Positions 1 through 6,906 of a stretch of DNA of 36,932 bases are shown here, piece after piece (position 1 is the first letter of the stretch; each line of letters opens with the position of its first letter). This DNA is from CAYWEP01 sp964613075 (GTDB lineage Bacteria; Patescibacteriota; Microgenomatia; Levybacterales; UBA12049). The notes beneath the pieces are model-generated. The model saw only the letters and a program-made list of their open reading frames with translations, was not told where the DNA came from and did not search any database. The position numbers were made by a program, and so were the translations under genes. Where the stretch lies: contig CAZTFV010000004.1 in the NCBI GenBank assembly GCA_964613075.1, forward strand, positions 1 to 36,932, in the 5' to 3' direction.

Positions 1-1
1 T

Positions 2-55
2 CCTATATTCGATAATGCTAAGGACGCAATCGCATGGCTTCATAGGAAAGAATGA
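2..55 (+). CDS. C-terminal end of a probable RelB-type antitoxin (partial, runs off left edge)
   Basis: An open frame enters from the left edge and ends at TGA 53-55. The 17 visible residues (PIFDNAKDAIAWLHRKE) resemble the C-terminal tail of small antitoxins paired with RelE-like toxins, which often ends in a 'pxFdsxxeAiawL' pattern. The stop overlaps the ATG of the next frame by four bases (ATGA), the usual antitoxin-toxin coupling. Only the tail is visible, so the family assignment rests on this short match and on the neighbour. Confidence 0.4.
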   Translation, partial: PIFDNAKDAIAWLHRKE

Positions 56-180
56 AAGCGCGCTATAGCCCGGACTTCTATAGGCAATACAAGAAAGCAG
101 ATATCATAATTCCCAACAGCGTTGACAAAAGAATAAAAATATTTATAAAGAATCCCCACGACCCACAAACAGCTCTATAA
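52..180 (+). pseudogene. Truncated RelE/HigB-like toxin remnant
   Basis: A 42-residue frame starts at ATG 52, overlapping the preceding stop, and ends at TAA 178-180. It begins MKARYSPDFYRQYKKAD and continues to FIKNPHDPQTAL. This matches the N-terminal half of RelE/YoeB/HigB-superfamily mRNA interferases, where 'yspxFxrxlkKad' is followed by 'flkNPxdpqLnnhpL'. Family members are usually 80-95 residues. Here the stop falls where the second half, with the beta-sheet core and catalytic Arg/Tyr/His residues, should begin. No clear continuation was found in the other frames before the convergent gene at 227. I read it as a decayed toxin; the family match is by eye. Confidence 0.5.
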
Positions 181-226
181 ATGAGTTTTACCGCAAATTT
201 GCAATTGCCCAGCTTTGCACGGTTTT

Positions 227-985
227 CTATTCTGGTCTAGAAAGGATTTCCTGAATCCTTCTTGTTCCTTCCACAAGTCTCGGACCGGGGCGGTTGAGCA
301 AGGCATCATCAACAGTGAATAATTTATGATTTTTGACTGCATCCAAAGACATCCAACCATCTCTTTCTAGTACAAGTTTACGATTGAACTTCTCGCCGAA
401 CCCACACCAATGAAAGAGCATAAGATCTGGATCGAAATCTTTTAGCTCTTCCAAGGAAAACTCCCGACTTTGTTTGCCGCTCTTCACCATGCCTTCTACG
501 CCGCCTGCGATCTCCACAAGCTCCGGTACCCAGTTCCCAGAAACCATCGGAGGTTTGTACCATTCTTCCATATAAACCTTAGGGCGGTTGGGGCGGTTTG
601 GGAGGTTAGGGCTGTTACGGAATTGAGCAAATTCTTGCTTCATTTTTTTAACAATTTCTTCTCCTTTCTTGAGGCTATTTGTACTTTCGGCAATGGTAAA
701 AATGTTTTCATAGACTTCTTGGAGTGTTTTTGCTGCAACGTGGACGATCTTTCCTGGCCCTTTCCATTCTCGCAAAGGAGGGGGTAAAAAGTATGACGTA
801 AAAATTAAGTCAGGAGAAAGATCATTGATCTTTTCTATCATCGGCGTTGTCCACCCGCCGAGCTTTGGTTTGCTATTTGCTTCTTTGGGGTAATCGCAAA
901 ACGCAGTTACACCGACTATCTGGTCGCCAAGCCCAAGAGCATAGAGAATTTCAGTGTTGGATGGAGCAAGCGAAACAAGCTTCAT
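227..985 (-). CDS. BtuF-like periplasmic-binding-fold protein (cobalamin/Fe-chelate type), no signal peptide
   Basis: This 252-residue protein begins MKLVSLAPSNTEILYALGLG, the classic start of the mature BtuF/FepB fold (Peripl_BP_2), where 'SLaPsnTEilyaLGlgdqlVGvt' forms the first strand and helix. Later 'LSPDLIFTS' and 'LKDFDPDLML' are the paired 'PDLI' strands of the two lobes. No signal peptide or lipobox precedes it and no ABC permease or ATPase is nearby, so it may be a cytoplasmic stand-alone member; its ligand cannot be told. Residues around 128-135 (SPNLPNRPNRPK) are encoded by a 9-nt tandem repeat, probably a surface-loop insertion. Its ATG overlaps the TGA-side end of the upstream four-helix-bundle gene (982-1464), suggesting co-transcription. 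Confidence 0.7.
   Translation of the reverse strand: MKLVSLAPSNTEILYALGLGDQIVGVTAFCDYPKEANSKPKLGGWTTPMIEKINDLSPDLIFTSYFLPPPLREWKGPGKIVHVAAKTLQEVYENIFTIAESTNSLKKGEEIVKKMKQEFAQFRNSPNLPNRPNRPKVYMEEWYKPPMVSGNWVPELVEIAGGVEGMVKSGKQSREFSLEELKDFDPDLMLFHWCGFGEKFNRKLVLERDGWMSLDAVKNHKLFTVDDALLNRPGPRLVEGTRRIQEILSRPE
579..618 (-). repeat. In-frame 9-nt repeat array (PNx units) inside the BtuF-like gene
   Basis: G-rich 9-base units on the plus strand (AGGGCGGTT / GGGGCGGTT / TGGGAGGTT / AGGGCTGTT) read on the minus strand as repeated Pro-Asn-x triplets (PNL, PNR, PNR). The 9-nt period is exactly three codons, so unit number can change without a frameshift. Confidence 0.75.
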
Positions 986-1464
986 GATGTGCCTTTTTTA
1001 TATTGCAGTCTTTGTTTGAAAAGATTCTCGCGAAAACCGCCTTCCGTAACAAATTTTGCTCTGAGCGCTTCGATTTGTCGGTTAAGGAGGTATGATGCCA
1101 TCTGGCAAAAGGTAAGGAGCATGTTGGCTGCTTCTTCGGGATTATTAGGGAGATTGGGGGTATTAGGTATATTAGGGCGGTCGTCTTTTCTCCAGGTAGA
1201 GAAACCTTTTTGTCTAAGGAAGTCCTCATAGTCAGCAGCTAATTCTTTGATCGATCCGTCAGCAACGCCGAGAAGCTTTATGTAGCCTTCAAGGCTTTGC
1301 ATGGTGTAGCCTTCTGCTATATTTTGCTTTCCGGATCGTGCCGCCTGTTCCATTTGGTCGTTGGTTCGGGAGTAAGGGGGGATAAAGCGTTTACAAAACT
1401 GTACCGTCAAATCATAAATCACCGTAGCAAGGACATAACAGTTGAGGTTTTTATACCCTTCCAT
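982..1464 (-). CDS. Four-helix-bundle protein (23S rRNA intervening-sequence-protein-like family)
   Basis: This 160-residue protein has the pattern of the four-helix-bundle family: a first helix around residues 10-28 (VLATVIYDLTVQFCKRF), then 'RSGKQNIAEGYTMQSLEGYIKLLGVADGSIKELAADYEDFL'. The 'NIAEGytxxsxxgyikxLxvAxGSixEL' segment is the family hallmark. Residues about 95-108 (RPNIPNTPNLPNNPEE) come from a 9-nt repeat array between helices 3 and 4. The biochemical role of these proteins is not established; they are common in CPR genomes. The gene end overlaps the start of the BtuF-like gene. Confidence 0.75.
   Translation of the reverse strand: MEGYKNLNCYVLATVIYDLTVQFCKRFIPPYSRTNDQMEQAARSGKQNIAEGYTMQSLEGYIKLLGVADGSIKELAADYEDFLRQKGFSTWRKDDRPNIPNTPNLPNNPEEAANMLLTFCQMASYLLNRQIEALRAKFVTEGGFRENLFKQRLQYKKGTS
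1137..1184 (-). repeat. In-frame 9-nt repeat array inside the four-helix-bundle gene
   Basis: Units such as ATTATTAGG, GAGATTGGG, GGTATTAGG and TATATTAGG (plus strand) encode PN-I, PN-T, PN-L and PN-N triplets on the minus strand. It is the same kind of array as at 579-618, in the neighbouring gene. Confidence 0.7.
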
Positions 1465-1505
1465 GAGAAAATTATAACAGAGCAGGTCAGGCAGATGGTA
1501 AGAAG

Positions 1506-1952
1506 CTATTCGCCAACCTGATCGAGAGGTCCTTCAATAGAGTATACATCTCCCCAGACATTCTGATTAGCATAAAAAGGATGTTCCCCACTATCAATCC
1601 TACGCAAAAAAGCCTTTTCAAACCCCTGCATATGAGCTGCGATAATATGAGCCTGCGGTGCGCAAGGAAACCCCATTGTAGTTGCAAAATCGACGACATC
1701 ACCGTGAGTAGAGAGGACACCACCATTGTAGCGATAGGGCTCGTGACCGATAACGCGGCCATCTTGGTCTACCTCAATGCCGTCCTGACCGTTTCTCCCG
1801 CCATAGCTTAAATGGCAAATAACTCGTCGTTGAGGCGTTTGTCCTAATTCTTTTGCTCGGTGAACAATGGAAAATGTAGCTTTCCATCCATCTGGAAGTA
1901 TGCCTGTTCGTAATTCGGCCAACGGTGCTCCCATAGAAGTATAACTCAACAA
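1506..1952 (-). CDS. Hypothetical protein, unrecognised
   Basis: An open frame of 148 codons begins at TTG 1952, or more likely at ATG 1934 (seventh codon). I do not recognise the family. The middle has a Gly/Asp-rich stretch (YGGRNGQDGIEVDQDGRV) followed by 'GGVLSTHGDVVDFATTMGFPCAPQAH'. It has no signal peptide or membrane segment and looks like a compact soluble domain. It lies upstream of the four-helix-bundle gene on the same strand with a 41-base gap. Its length, lack of low-complexity sequence and strand agreement support a real gene, but no function can be assigned. Confidence 0.55.
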   Translation of the reverse strand: MLSYTSMGAPLAELRTGILPDGWKATFSIVHRAKELGQTPQRRVICHLSYGGRNGQDGIEVDQDGRVIGHEPYRYNGGVLSTHGDVVDFATTMGFPCAPQAHIIAAHMQGFEKAFLRRIDSGEHPFYANQNVWGDVYSIEGPLDQVGE

Positions 1953-2135
1953 TAATTATATATTTTCCTGACAATTTTGTAAATATATATACTAAATGTA
2001 TACATTTAGTATATTTTTGATTATTACAAATAATATATAAGTATTCTTTATTATCACTCAAAAGACTGATAAGTATCAAATAGTCTTAAAGATATACATG
2101 TCAATAAGGCTCAATAGCCATAGATACAAAAGTCC

Positions 2136-2143
2136 TGTATAAT
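2136..2143 (+). promoter_or_regulatory. Probable promoter -10 for the tRNA pair
   Basis: A consensus TATAAT at 2138-2143, directly preceded by TG, lies 28 bases before the 5' end of tRNA-Pro. No good -35 hexamer is seen 16-18 bases upstream, so the call rests on the -10 and its position. Confidence 0.45.
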
Positions 2144-2170
2144 ATGAAGACAAATTCTGCTTTGCAAAAA

Positions 2171-2242
2171 CGGGGTGTAGGTCATCGGTAGACCGCGCGA
2201 TTCGGGTTCGTGAAGTAGGAGGTTCAATTCCTCTCACCCCGA
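2171..2242 (+). tRNA. tRNA-Pro (anticodon CGG)
   Basis: A complete cloverleaf can be folded. The acceptor CGGGGTG (2171-2177) pairs with CACCCCG (2235-2241). The D-stem is GGTC/GACC. The anticodon stem CGCGA/TCGTG closes loop TTCGGGT, with anticodon CGG at 2203-2205. The T-arm is GGAGG-TTCAATT-CCTCT and the discriminator is A (2242). The CGGGG 5' end is typical of tRNA-Pro. CCA is not encoded, so a CCA-adding enzyme is needed. Confidence 0.9.
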
Positions 2243-2274
2243 CAAAACAACTCTATTTTGCAGTGGAGCATTCT

Positions 2275-2346
2275 GTCCCTGTAGCTCAATGGATAGAGCA
2301 GCGCACTCCTAAGGCGCCGATGGAGGTTCGATTCCTCTCGGGGATA
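2275..2346 (+). tRNA. tRNA-Arg (anticodon CCT)
   Basis: The acceptor GTCCCTG (2275-2281) pairs with CGGGGAT (2339-2345) with G-T wobbles. The D-stem is GCTC/GAGC. The anticodon loop CTCCTAA has anticodon CCT (2308-2310), and the T-arm is GGAGG-TTCGATT-CCTCT. The anticodon stem GCGCA/GGCGC has an A-G mismatch at the loop-closing 31:39 pair, where bacterial tRNA-Arg(CCT) usually has a Watson-Crick pair. The discriminator is A and CCA is not encoded. It lies 32 bases after tRNA-Pro and is probably co-transcribed. Confidence 0.88.
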
Positions 2347-2367
2347 CTCAGAACTTGACGATTGAAG

Positions 2368-3084
2368 ATGGAATGCCGTCTAGTCATTATGCAACGTTCC
2401 GAGAAAATAAAATTCCTTGTTCTCCGTTCAATCGGCAATTTCCTCGTTCTCATGAGTATCTACGCTGTCTTCGCGACCTTTGGGCCGGCTGCATGGTATG
2501 AGGTGAAGTTCAATATCCTCAAAGCGCGCGGAATTCACTACACAGTGGCACAAGTCACAGCGCCGCAACAAGAGCAGAGTGAAAGTGGCTTGACCCTGCA
2601 ATCTGTTCTTGATTCGCAAACAACACAAACTATTATCCCCAAAAACACGGACTTTTCAATCGTCATACCCAAAATCGGCGCCTCCTCAAAGGTAATCCCA
2701 AATGTTGATTCCACAGACCCCGCGGTATTTAGACCCGCCTTAATGGAAGGGGTAGCACACGCCAAAGGCACTGTTTTTCCTGGGCTTGCCGGCAACACGT
2801 ACATCTTTGCTCATTCTACCGATAACTGGTGGAACGTAGGCCGCTACAATGCCGTGTTTTACCTTCTCAAGGACCTCGCGCCTGGCGATGATATTGTCGT
2901 GTTTTTTGAGGGCAGACGGTATAACTATGTCGTTGAGAGGAAATTCATTGCAGATCCGTCTGAGGTTAGTCTTCTCATCAATAGCCACGGCGGCCCGGAG
3001 CAACTCGTCCTGCAGACTTGCTGGCCGCCCGGGACCACGTGGAAACGCATCTTTGTTATAGCAAAGCCGAAGTCCTCAACATAA
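2368..3084 (+). CDS. Sortase family transpeptidase (class D/E-like)
   Basis: A membrane-anchored sortase. From ATG 2368 a hydrophobic N-terminal helix (about residues 16-40) is followed by a linker and the sortase barrel. The catalytic triad can be placed: His149 in YIFAHS, Cys218 in VLQTCWPPG and Arg227 in WKRIFV. The 'F.I.IPKIG...V' strand near residues 96-105 is the usual first barrel strand. Sortases join LPXTG-type proteins to the envelope or form isopeptide links between surface subunits, but no protein in this window ends in a clear LPXTG-hydrophobic-positive tail, so its substrates may be elsewhere or use another motif. Possible starts are TTG 2362, ATG 2368 and ATG 2389; none has a good ribosome-binding site. 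It begins 21 bases after tRNA-Arg. Confidence 0.85.
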   Translation: MECRLVIMQRSEKIKFLVLRSIGNFLVLMSIYAVFATFGPAAWYEVKFNILKARGIHYTVAQVTAPQQEQSESGLTLQSVLDSQTTQTIIPKNTDFSIVIPKIGASSKVIPNVDSTDPAVFRPALMEGVAHAKGTVFPGLAGNTYIFAHSTDNWWNVGRYNAVFYLLKDLAPGDDIVVFFEGRRYNYVVERKFIADPSEVSLLINSHGGPEQLVLQTCWPPGTTWKRIFVIAKPKSST

Positions 3085-3085
3085 C

Positions 3086-4366
3086 TTATTTTAGTGAGAC
3101 CGTATACAAGTTCGGAGGGATATTCTGGTTGCCCAGATTCGTGAGCACGATGATCTTTGATCCATTGGGCCAGGGGAAGACGTAGTTATCAATAAATGGC
3201 CCAGCGTAAATCGTGGTTTGATTTGCCCCATCATACTCAACAATATCAATCTTATTGTCATGAACATAGATGAGATGCTTTGAATCAGGGAACCAGGAGA
3301 CAGGTAAGCGGCATTGTTCAAGTTCTATTGCGCAGTATCCAGTCAAATCATCAAGCAGCTTCCAATTCGTATCCTCCTTACTATCGTAAATATATACGCT
3401 TCCGCCTGATATAGTTCGTTGTTCTTTGAGATTGTTAATACCGATGAGTCGAGGCTTGATAATAAGTGGCAATGTGCTGTCTTTTTTGGCTTTATAAAGG
3501 ATTTTCGTGTCATCCGGTGACCAGGCAAGGATAGTAAAATAGTCCCTGATCATCTTCTGCAGCAGTTTTTTCAAGCCATCCATTCTCGCTTTTTCCCTCA
3601 AGGCTTTTTCATTTTGCCACGTCTCCTCAACCGATGCCAAAATCGCCGTAACATCCTGGGGTGCCTCGTTAAAGGTTCCCGCATCCAAGAGGTAATAGCT
3701 TGTGATTAATGCACTTGAGACAGACGCGATCATCTGGTCACCATCCGGTGACCAGGTATAGCTGGCTTTCGAAAAGGTATTCACCGTATCATCGACTATT
3801 TGCTTGACCGTACCCTTAAGGGCAAGGACAGGGTTGGCGCTGGTGTCAAAGACATACATACCGTTTTTGCGGGTGTTTTGGGATGAAATGCGATAGGCAA
3901 TTTTTGTGCTTGAGGCGTCCATAATCGGATTATCAACACCCGTTGCGGTAATACTCTCAAGCTTTGGGGCTGTTGGGAAAAGAAGCGCCTCAGCCTTGAT
4001 GACTTCCTCTTTTTGAATCCTGACTCTTTTTTCCCAGGGAAAATAGCCGTCTTTTTGTATCTTGATCGCATACTCCCCCGGCGTCAGATTAATCGTGTTA
4101 TCTGTCGCCGTTGTCAAATGGTCATTCACAAAAACTTGTGCCCCGTTTGGCAGACTGGTTGCAACCAAAATGCCGGTTTTTGCTACTTCCGGCTTACCGT
4201 CGTCATAGGAGAAGCGATACCCGCGGCCGTAAAGGACAGCAAAGACTGTACCTGCCGCAAGGAAAAAAAGAACGGCAAGTGAAAAAAACAGTTGCTTGCG
4301 AAAAGCATTGAGGGGATGGGAGGAGGAAGAGTATTTGTGGTTATTGGTATGGATTGATGCTGCCAT
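3086..4366 (-). CDS. Membrane-anchored PEGA-domain protein with TolB/WD40-like beta-propeller
   Basis: This 426-residue protein has a cytoplasmic N-terminus rich in Ser/His/Asn and one membrane helix around residues 25-48. A PEGA domain at about 66-130 contains GILVATSLPNGAQVFVNDHL and 'TPGEYAIKIQKDGYFPWEKRVRIQ'. Repeated propeller strands follow, with 'YTWSPDGDQMIASV', 'LAWSPDDTKILY' and 'VSWFPDSKHLIYVHDNKIDIVEYDG', the WSPDG pattern of PD40/TolB repeats. PEGA domains are common in surface proteins and are thought to help anchor them in the envelope. It is convergent with the sortase gene, with one base between stops. Its promoter is visible at 4392-4421. Confidence 0.75.
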   Translation of the reverse strand: MAASIHTNNHKYSSSSHPLNAFRKQLFFSLAVLFFLAAGTVFAVLYGRGYRFSYDDGKPEVAKTGILVATSLPNGAQVFVNDHLTTATDNTINLTPGEYAIKIQKDGYFPWEKRVRIQKEEVIKAEALLFPTAPKLESITATGVDNPIMDASSTKIAYRISSQNTRKNGMYVFDTSANPVLALKGTVKQIVDDTVNTFSKASYTWSPDGDQMIASVSSALITSYYLLDAGTFNEAPQDVTAILASVEETWQNEKALREKARMDGLKKLLQKMIRDYFTILAWSPDDTKILYKAKKDSTLPLIIKPRLIGINNLKEQRTISGGSVYIYDSKEDTNWKLLDDLTGYCAIELEQCRLPVSWFPDSKHLIYVHDNKIDIVEYDGANQTTIYAGPFIDNYVFPWPNGSKIIVLTNLGNQNIPPNLYTVSLK

Positions 4367-4391
4367 AGTCGGAAAAAACTAAGCCAGAGTA

Positions 4392-4421
4392 ATTATACAT
4401 GCTACATACTACCACTTGCAA
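4392..4421 (-). promoter_or_regulatory. Promoter of the PEGA-domain gene
   Basis: Read on the minus strand, TTGCAA (4421-4416) is followed by an 18-base spacer and TATAAT (4397-4392), with TG just before the -10. The predicted start site gives a leader of roughly 18 bases to ATG 4366. Confidence 0.6.
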
Positions 4422-4503
4422 CAAAGTCTCAGGCTGAATATAATCGATGATAAAGCAGGCCAAACGGAAAAATGATAATGTTTGATAGTAGTTTGATCGC
4501 TTT

Positions 4504-4545
4504 ATAAGTTACCTAAGTGACTTAAGTTACCTAAGTTACTTATGA
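4504..4545 (+). repeat. 9-nt repeat array (TAAGTTACC type) upstream of mreB
   Basis: Degenerate 9-base units (TAAGTTACC, TAAGTGACT, TAAGTTACC, TAAGTTACT) end in TATG ten bases before the MreB start codon. The array is intergenic here. Confidence 0.8.
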
Positions 4546-4554
4546 AAACTCACC

Positions 4555-5589
4555 ATGATTTCTTTTTCACTGCCTACCTCAAAAAGAATCGGCATCGATT
4601 TAGGAACCGCCAATACACTGGTGTATCTTGTGGGAGAAGGAATTGTGCTTAATGAACCAACGGTTGTTGCCGTAACCGCAGAAGATAACCGCGTCGTCGC
4701 GGTTGGTAAAGAAGCCAAAGACATGCTCGGCCGCACACCCGGCAACATAGTCGCACAGCGGCCCCTGCGAGAGGGCGTGATTGCAGACTATACTATAACC
4801 GAAGCAATGCTGAGCTATTTTATCGACAAAGCTTGTGGCAGATCACGCTTCCTCAAGCCCGAAGTCATGGTCTGTATCCCCTCAGGCGTTACACAAGTTG
4901 AGAGGCGAGCAGTGCTGGATGCGACGATGTCAGCTGGTGCCAAAGTTGCCTATCTGATCGATGAGCCCCTTGCCGCCGCAATTGGCGCAAATGTCCCTAT
5001 TGCCCAGCCTGCCGGGCATATGATTGTCAATATAGGCGGTGGTTCCACAGAATCAGCCGTCATCTCTCTTGGCGGGGTAGTCGTCCATAGCTCTGTGAGA
5101 GTTGCAGGTAATAAGATTGATGAAGCAATTACTCGCTATGTTCAAAAAAAATTCAATCTCCTGATAGGCGAAACAACAGCAGAGATGATAAAGATTGAGC
5201 TGGGGAATGCAGTCGTTGAGGACGGGAAAAAGGAAGATGTAAAGAGCAGGGAAATTCGTGGCCGCGACAATGTAACCGGCCTGCCTCGGACGATTACGCT
5301 TACAGAAGCCCAGGTCAACGAAGCCGTAAAACCCGTGCTTATTGAGATCATCCAAGGTCCCAAACAGGTTTTGGAGCAATGCCCGCCCGAGCTGGCAGCA
5401 GATATTATTGACAAAGGTATTATCATGAGCGGAGGGACTTCTTTGTTAGCGAATTTGGATAAGCTGATGACGGAAATCACCGGCGTGCCCTGTCACGTCG
5501 CCGAAGACGCACTGCTTTGCGTAGCCCGAGGAACAGGTGTTGCGATGGAGAATATTGAGCTGTATAAGCGGGGAATCAACCGTAGATAA
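4555..5589 (+). CDS. mreB: MreB/Mbl-family rod-shape actin homologue
   Basis: Bacterial actin homologue, 344 residues, full length. Near the N-terminus GIDLGTANTLVY is the phosphate-1 loop. The 'VMVCIPSGVTQVERRAV' segment and LIDEPLAAAIGA (catalytic-type Glu137) are typical of MreB, as are MIVNIGGGSTE (phosphate-2) and IIMSGGTSLLANLDKL (adenosine motif). The family normally has Asp in 'vDIGGGTT'; here codon AAT gives Asn159. MreB forms membrane-bound filaments that guide lateral wall synthesis. MreC and MreD do not follow, and no other rod-system gene is in the window. The gene sits between repeat arrays on both sides. Confidence 0.93.
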   Translation: MISFSLPTSKRIGIDLGTANTLVYLVGEGIVLNEPTVVAVTAEDNRVVAVGKEAKDMLGRTPGNIVAQRPLREGVIADYTITEAMLSYFIDKACGRSRFLKPEVMVCIPSGVTQVERRAVLDATMSAGAKVAYLIDEPLAAAIGANVPIAQPAGHMIVNIGGGSTESAVISLGGVVVHSSVRVAGNKIDEAITRYVQKKFNLLIGETTAEMIKIELGNAVVEDGKKEDVKSREIRGRDNVTGLPRTITLTEAQVNEAVKPVLIEIIQGPKQVLEQCPPELAADIIDKGIIMSGGTSLLANLDKLMTEITGVPCHVAEDALLCVARGTGVAMENIELYKRGINRR

Positions 5590-5949
5590 ATTGACCTAAT
5601 TGCTCTAATTAACCTAATTTCTAAAAAAGCACCAATGCAAAATGTTTAAAAGACTTTAGATAAATTGGGATTTGATTAGGTCAATTAGGAATTAGAATAA
5701 TTAGAAATTTTATATGTTGTCCTATATTAACCAAATTTATCTTTCAGCTTCAATTAAAACCTACTGTGAAGCATTGTTTTTCACGCTTGAGTAGTGCTAT
5801 AGTACTATATCTTATTGACAGCAAGAATTTGGCGTATATTTAGCCATAGGAAGAAAAAATTATAGCTAAAAATTGCACAGAAAAAGTAAACAAAATTTAA
5901 TAAAAAGAAAGGAAGATTTTCAACAAAAAGGTAATATAGTAGGTAAAAT
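5590..5949. repeat. 360-base intergenic region with inverted pair of 9-nt repeat arrays
   Basis: No gene is seen. Just after the mreB stop, 5591-5625 carries 9-base units ending CTAA (TTGACCTAA, TTGCTCTAA, TTAACCTAA). At 5675-5712 reverse-complement-like units appear (GATTAGGTC, AATTAGGAA, TTAGAATAA), so the two arrays can pair into a long imperfect stem around an A-rich loop. The remainder (5713-5949) is AT-rich leader. TTGACA at 5815-5820 and TATAGT at 5935-5940 are possible promoter parts, but neither has a convincing partner. Confidence 0.55.
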
Positions 5950-6681
5950 ATGTTAGCAAAAAATGTGCTACTGGGTGTAGGGATCACAAACGAAACGAAA
6001 GAAAATATCCTGGAGTATATATTCAAAAATCTGGAAAAAAATGCAGATCCTTCTTTTATCGTCACTCCGAATCCTGAGATTCTAGTTTTTGCCCACAAAC
6101 ACAAATCGTTTCGAGCAATACTCAACAAGGCTGATTTAGCCTTGCCAGACGGGGTAGGGATCATACTAGCAGGCAAATTTTTGGGTAAACCCGTAAAAGA
6201 GAGGCTAAGCGGCACTGATCTTATGGATGCGATTTGTAAAGAGAGTGCCAAAAAGCCTATAACAGTGGGATTTTTGGGAGGCAGGCAAAACGTAGCAGTC
6301 CGAACCGCAGACTGCTTGAGAGAAAAGTACCCGGGACTCTACATAGGTTTTGCCGCAGAGGAATGGGATGATAAGTTACCTAAGTTACCTAAGGCACCTA
6401 TGTTGGACGTACTCTTCATCGCCTTCGGTTTCCCAAAGCAGGAGGAGTGGATGGCAGCACGCGTCGGTAAAATTCCTGTGCAAGTGATGATAGGAGTCGG
6501 CGGCGCCTTTGATTACTTTTCAGGCCGCATCTCCCGCGCACCAAGGTTTGTCCGTTCTCTCGGCTTAGAATGGTTGTATCGTCTCATCCGCCAGCCATGG
6601 AGAATAAAACGCCAGCTGGCATTGATCGAGTTTGTGATACTCCTTTTCAAGGAGCGATTTGGGATGTCATCCTCGACTTGA
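5950..6681 (+). CDS. WecG/TagA/CpsF family glycosyltransferase (GT26)
   Basis: This 243-residue protein is full length for the family, which transfers N-acetylmannosamine or related sugars to a polyprenyl-diphosphate-linked GlcNAc acceptor at the inner face of the membrane. Conserved blocks are TPNPEILV (39-46), LALPDGVGI (63-71, containing the family Asp67), RLSGTDLM (85-92), VGFLGG, and 'DVLFIAFGFPKQEEWM'. The C-terminal basic/hydrophobic tail, 'APRFVRSLGLEWLYRLIRQPWRIKRQ', is the membrane-association appendage. Residues 141-151 (DKLPKLPKAPM) are encoded by a TAAGTTACC repeat array, and the last codons plus TGA stop lie in a palindromic repeat at 6664-6692. It opens the glycan gene block but is separated from the GT4 genes by 225 bases. 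Confidence 0.9.
   Translation: MLAKNVLLGVGITNETKENILEYIFKNLEKNADPSFIVTPNPEILVFAHKHKSFRAILNKADLALPDGVGIILAGKFLGKPVKERLSGTDLMDAICKESAKKPITVGFLGGRQNVAVRTADCLREKYPGLYIGFAAEEWDDKLPKLPKAPMLDVLFIAFGFPKQEEWMAARVGKIPVQVMIGVGGAFDYFSGRISRAPRFVRSLGLEWLYRLIRQPWRIKRQLALIEFVILLFKERFGMSSST
6372..6402 (+). repeat. 9-nt repeat array translated inside the WecG/TagA-like gene
   Basis: TAAGTTACC TAAGTTACC TAAGGCACC TATG is read in frame +1 relative to the repeat, giving KLP-KLP-KAP-M. The intergenic copies at 4504, 28491 and 34517 have the same unit, so one array sequence occurs both between and inside genes. Confidence 0.8.
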
Positions 6682-6692
6682 TCGAGGATCTG
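6664..6692 (+). repeat. Palindromic dispersed repeat supplying the WecG/TagA stop codon
   Basis: A perfect hairpin, with arms ATCCTCGA and TCGAGGAT around CTTGA, sits in the TGTCATCCT...GGATCTGA context seen in repeats dispersed through many CPR and environmental bacterial genomes. The gene's last residues (Ser-Ser-Ser-Thr) and TGA stop are encoded by the left arm and loop. Confidence 0.65.
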
Positions 6693-6697
6693 ATTCA

Positions 6698-6800
6698 ACA
6701 GGCTTGATCTATCTTCCAATTTCCAACTTCAAGATACGTTCATGAAACTGAACGTATCAAGATCCAACTTCTAGCATCCAGCGTCTAGCCTCAACATAAA
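6698..6800 (-). repeat. Long intergenic hairpin element, inverted copy of 12945-13030
   Basis: Over about 90 bases this is nearly the reverse complement of the element at 12945-13030. It has a central GATACGTTC/GAACGTATC stem of 9 bp around an 8-base loop, and flanks made of TCTAGC/TCTAAC-rich 9-base units. Related elements lie at 30190-30325 and 35940-36080. Confidence 0.75.
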
Positions 6801-6888
6801 AGATCACTATTCAGATTAATTCGGACTAATTTCATTGGGATGAATTCGGATTAAATTCTTACTTGAATTATTGTAAAAAACAGTCTTA

Positions 6889-6897
6889 TGCTATAAT
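6889..6897 (+). promoter_or_regulatory. Extended -10 promoter of the GT4/glucan synthase operon
   Basis: TGCTATAAT (extended -10, hexamer 6892-6897) ends nine bases before ATG 6907. The -35 region is poor, as is allowed with an extended -10. Transcription would start at about 6903-6905, giving a leaderless or nearly leaderless mRNA. Confidence 0.65.
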
Positions 6898-6906
6898 GGC
6901 GCGAAT

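Noticed and set aside
4504..4545. TAAGTTACC array as a CRISPR array
   Set aside because: The units are 9 bases, contiguous and without unique spacers, and no cas gene is in the window.
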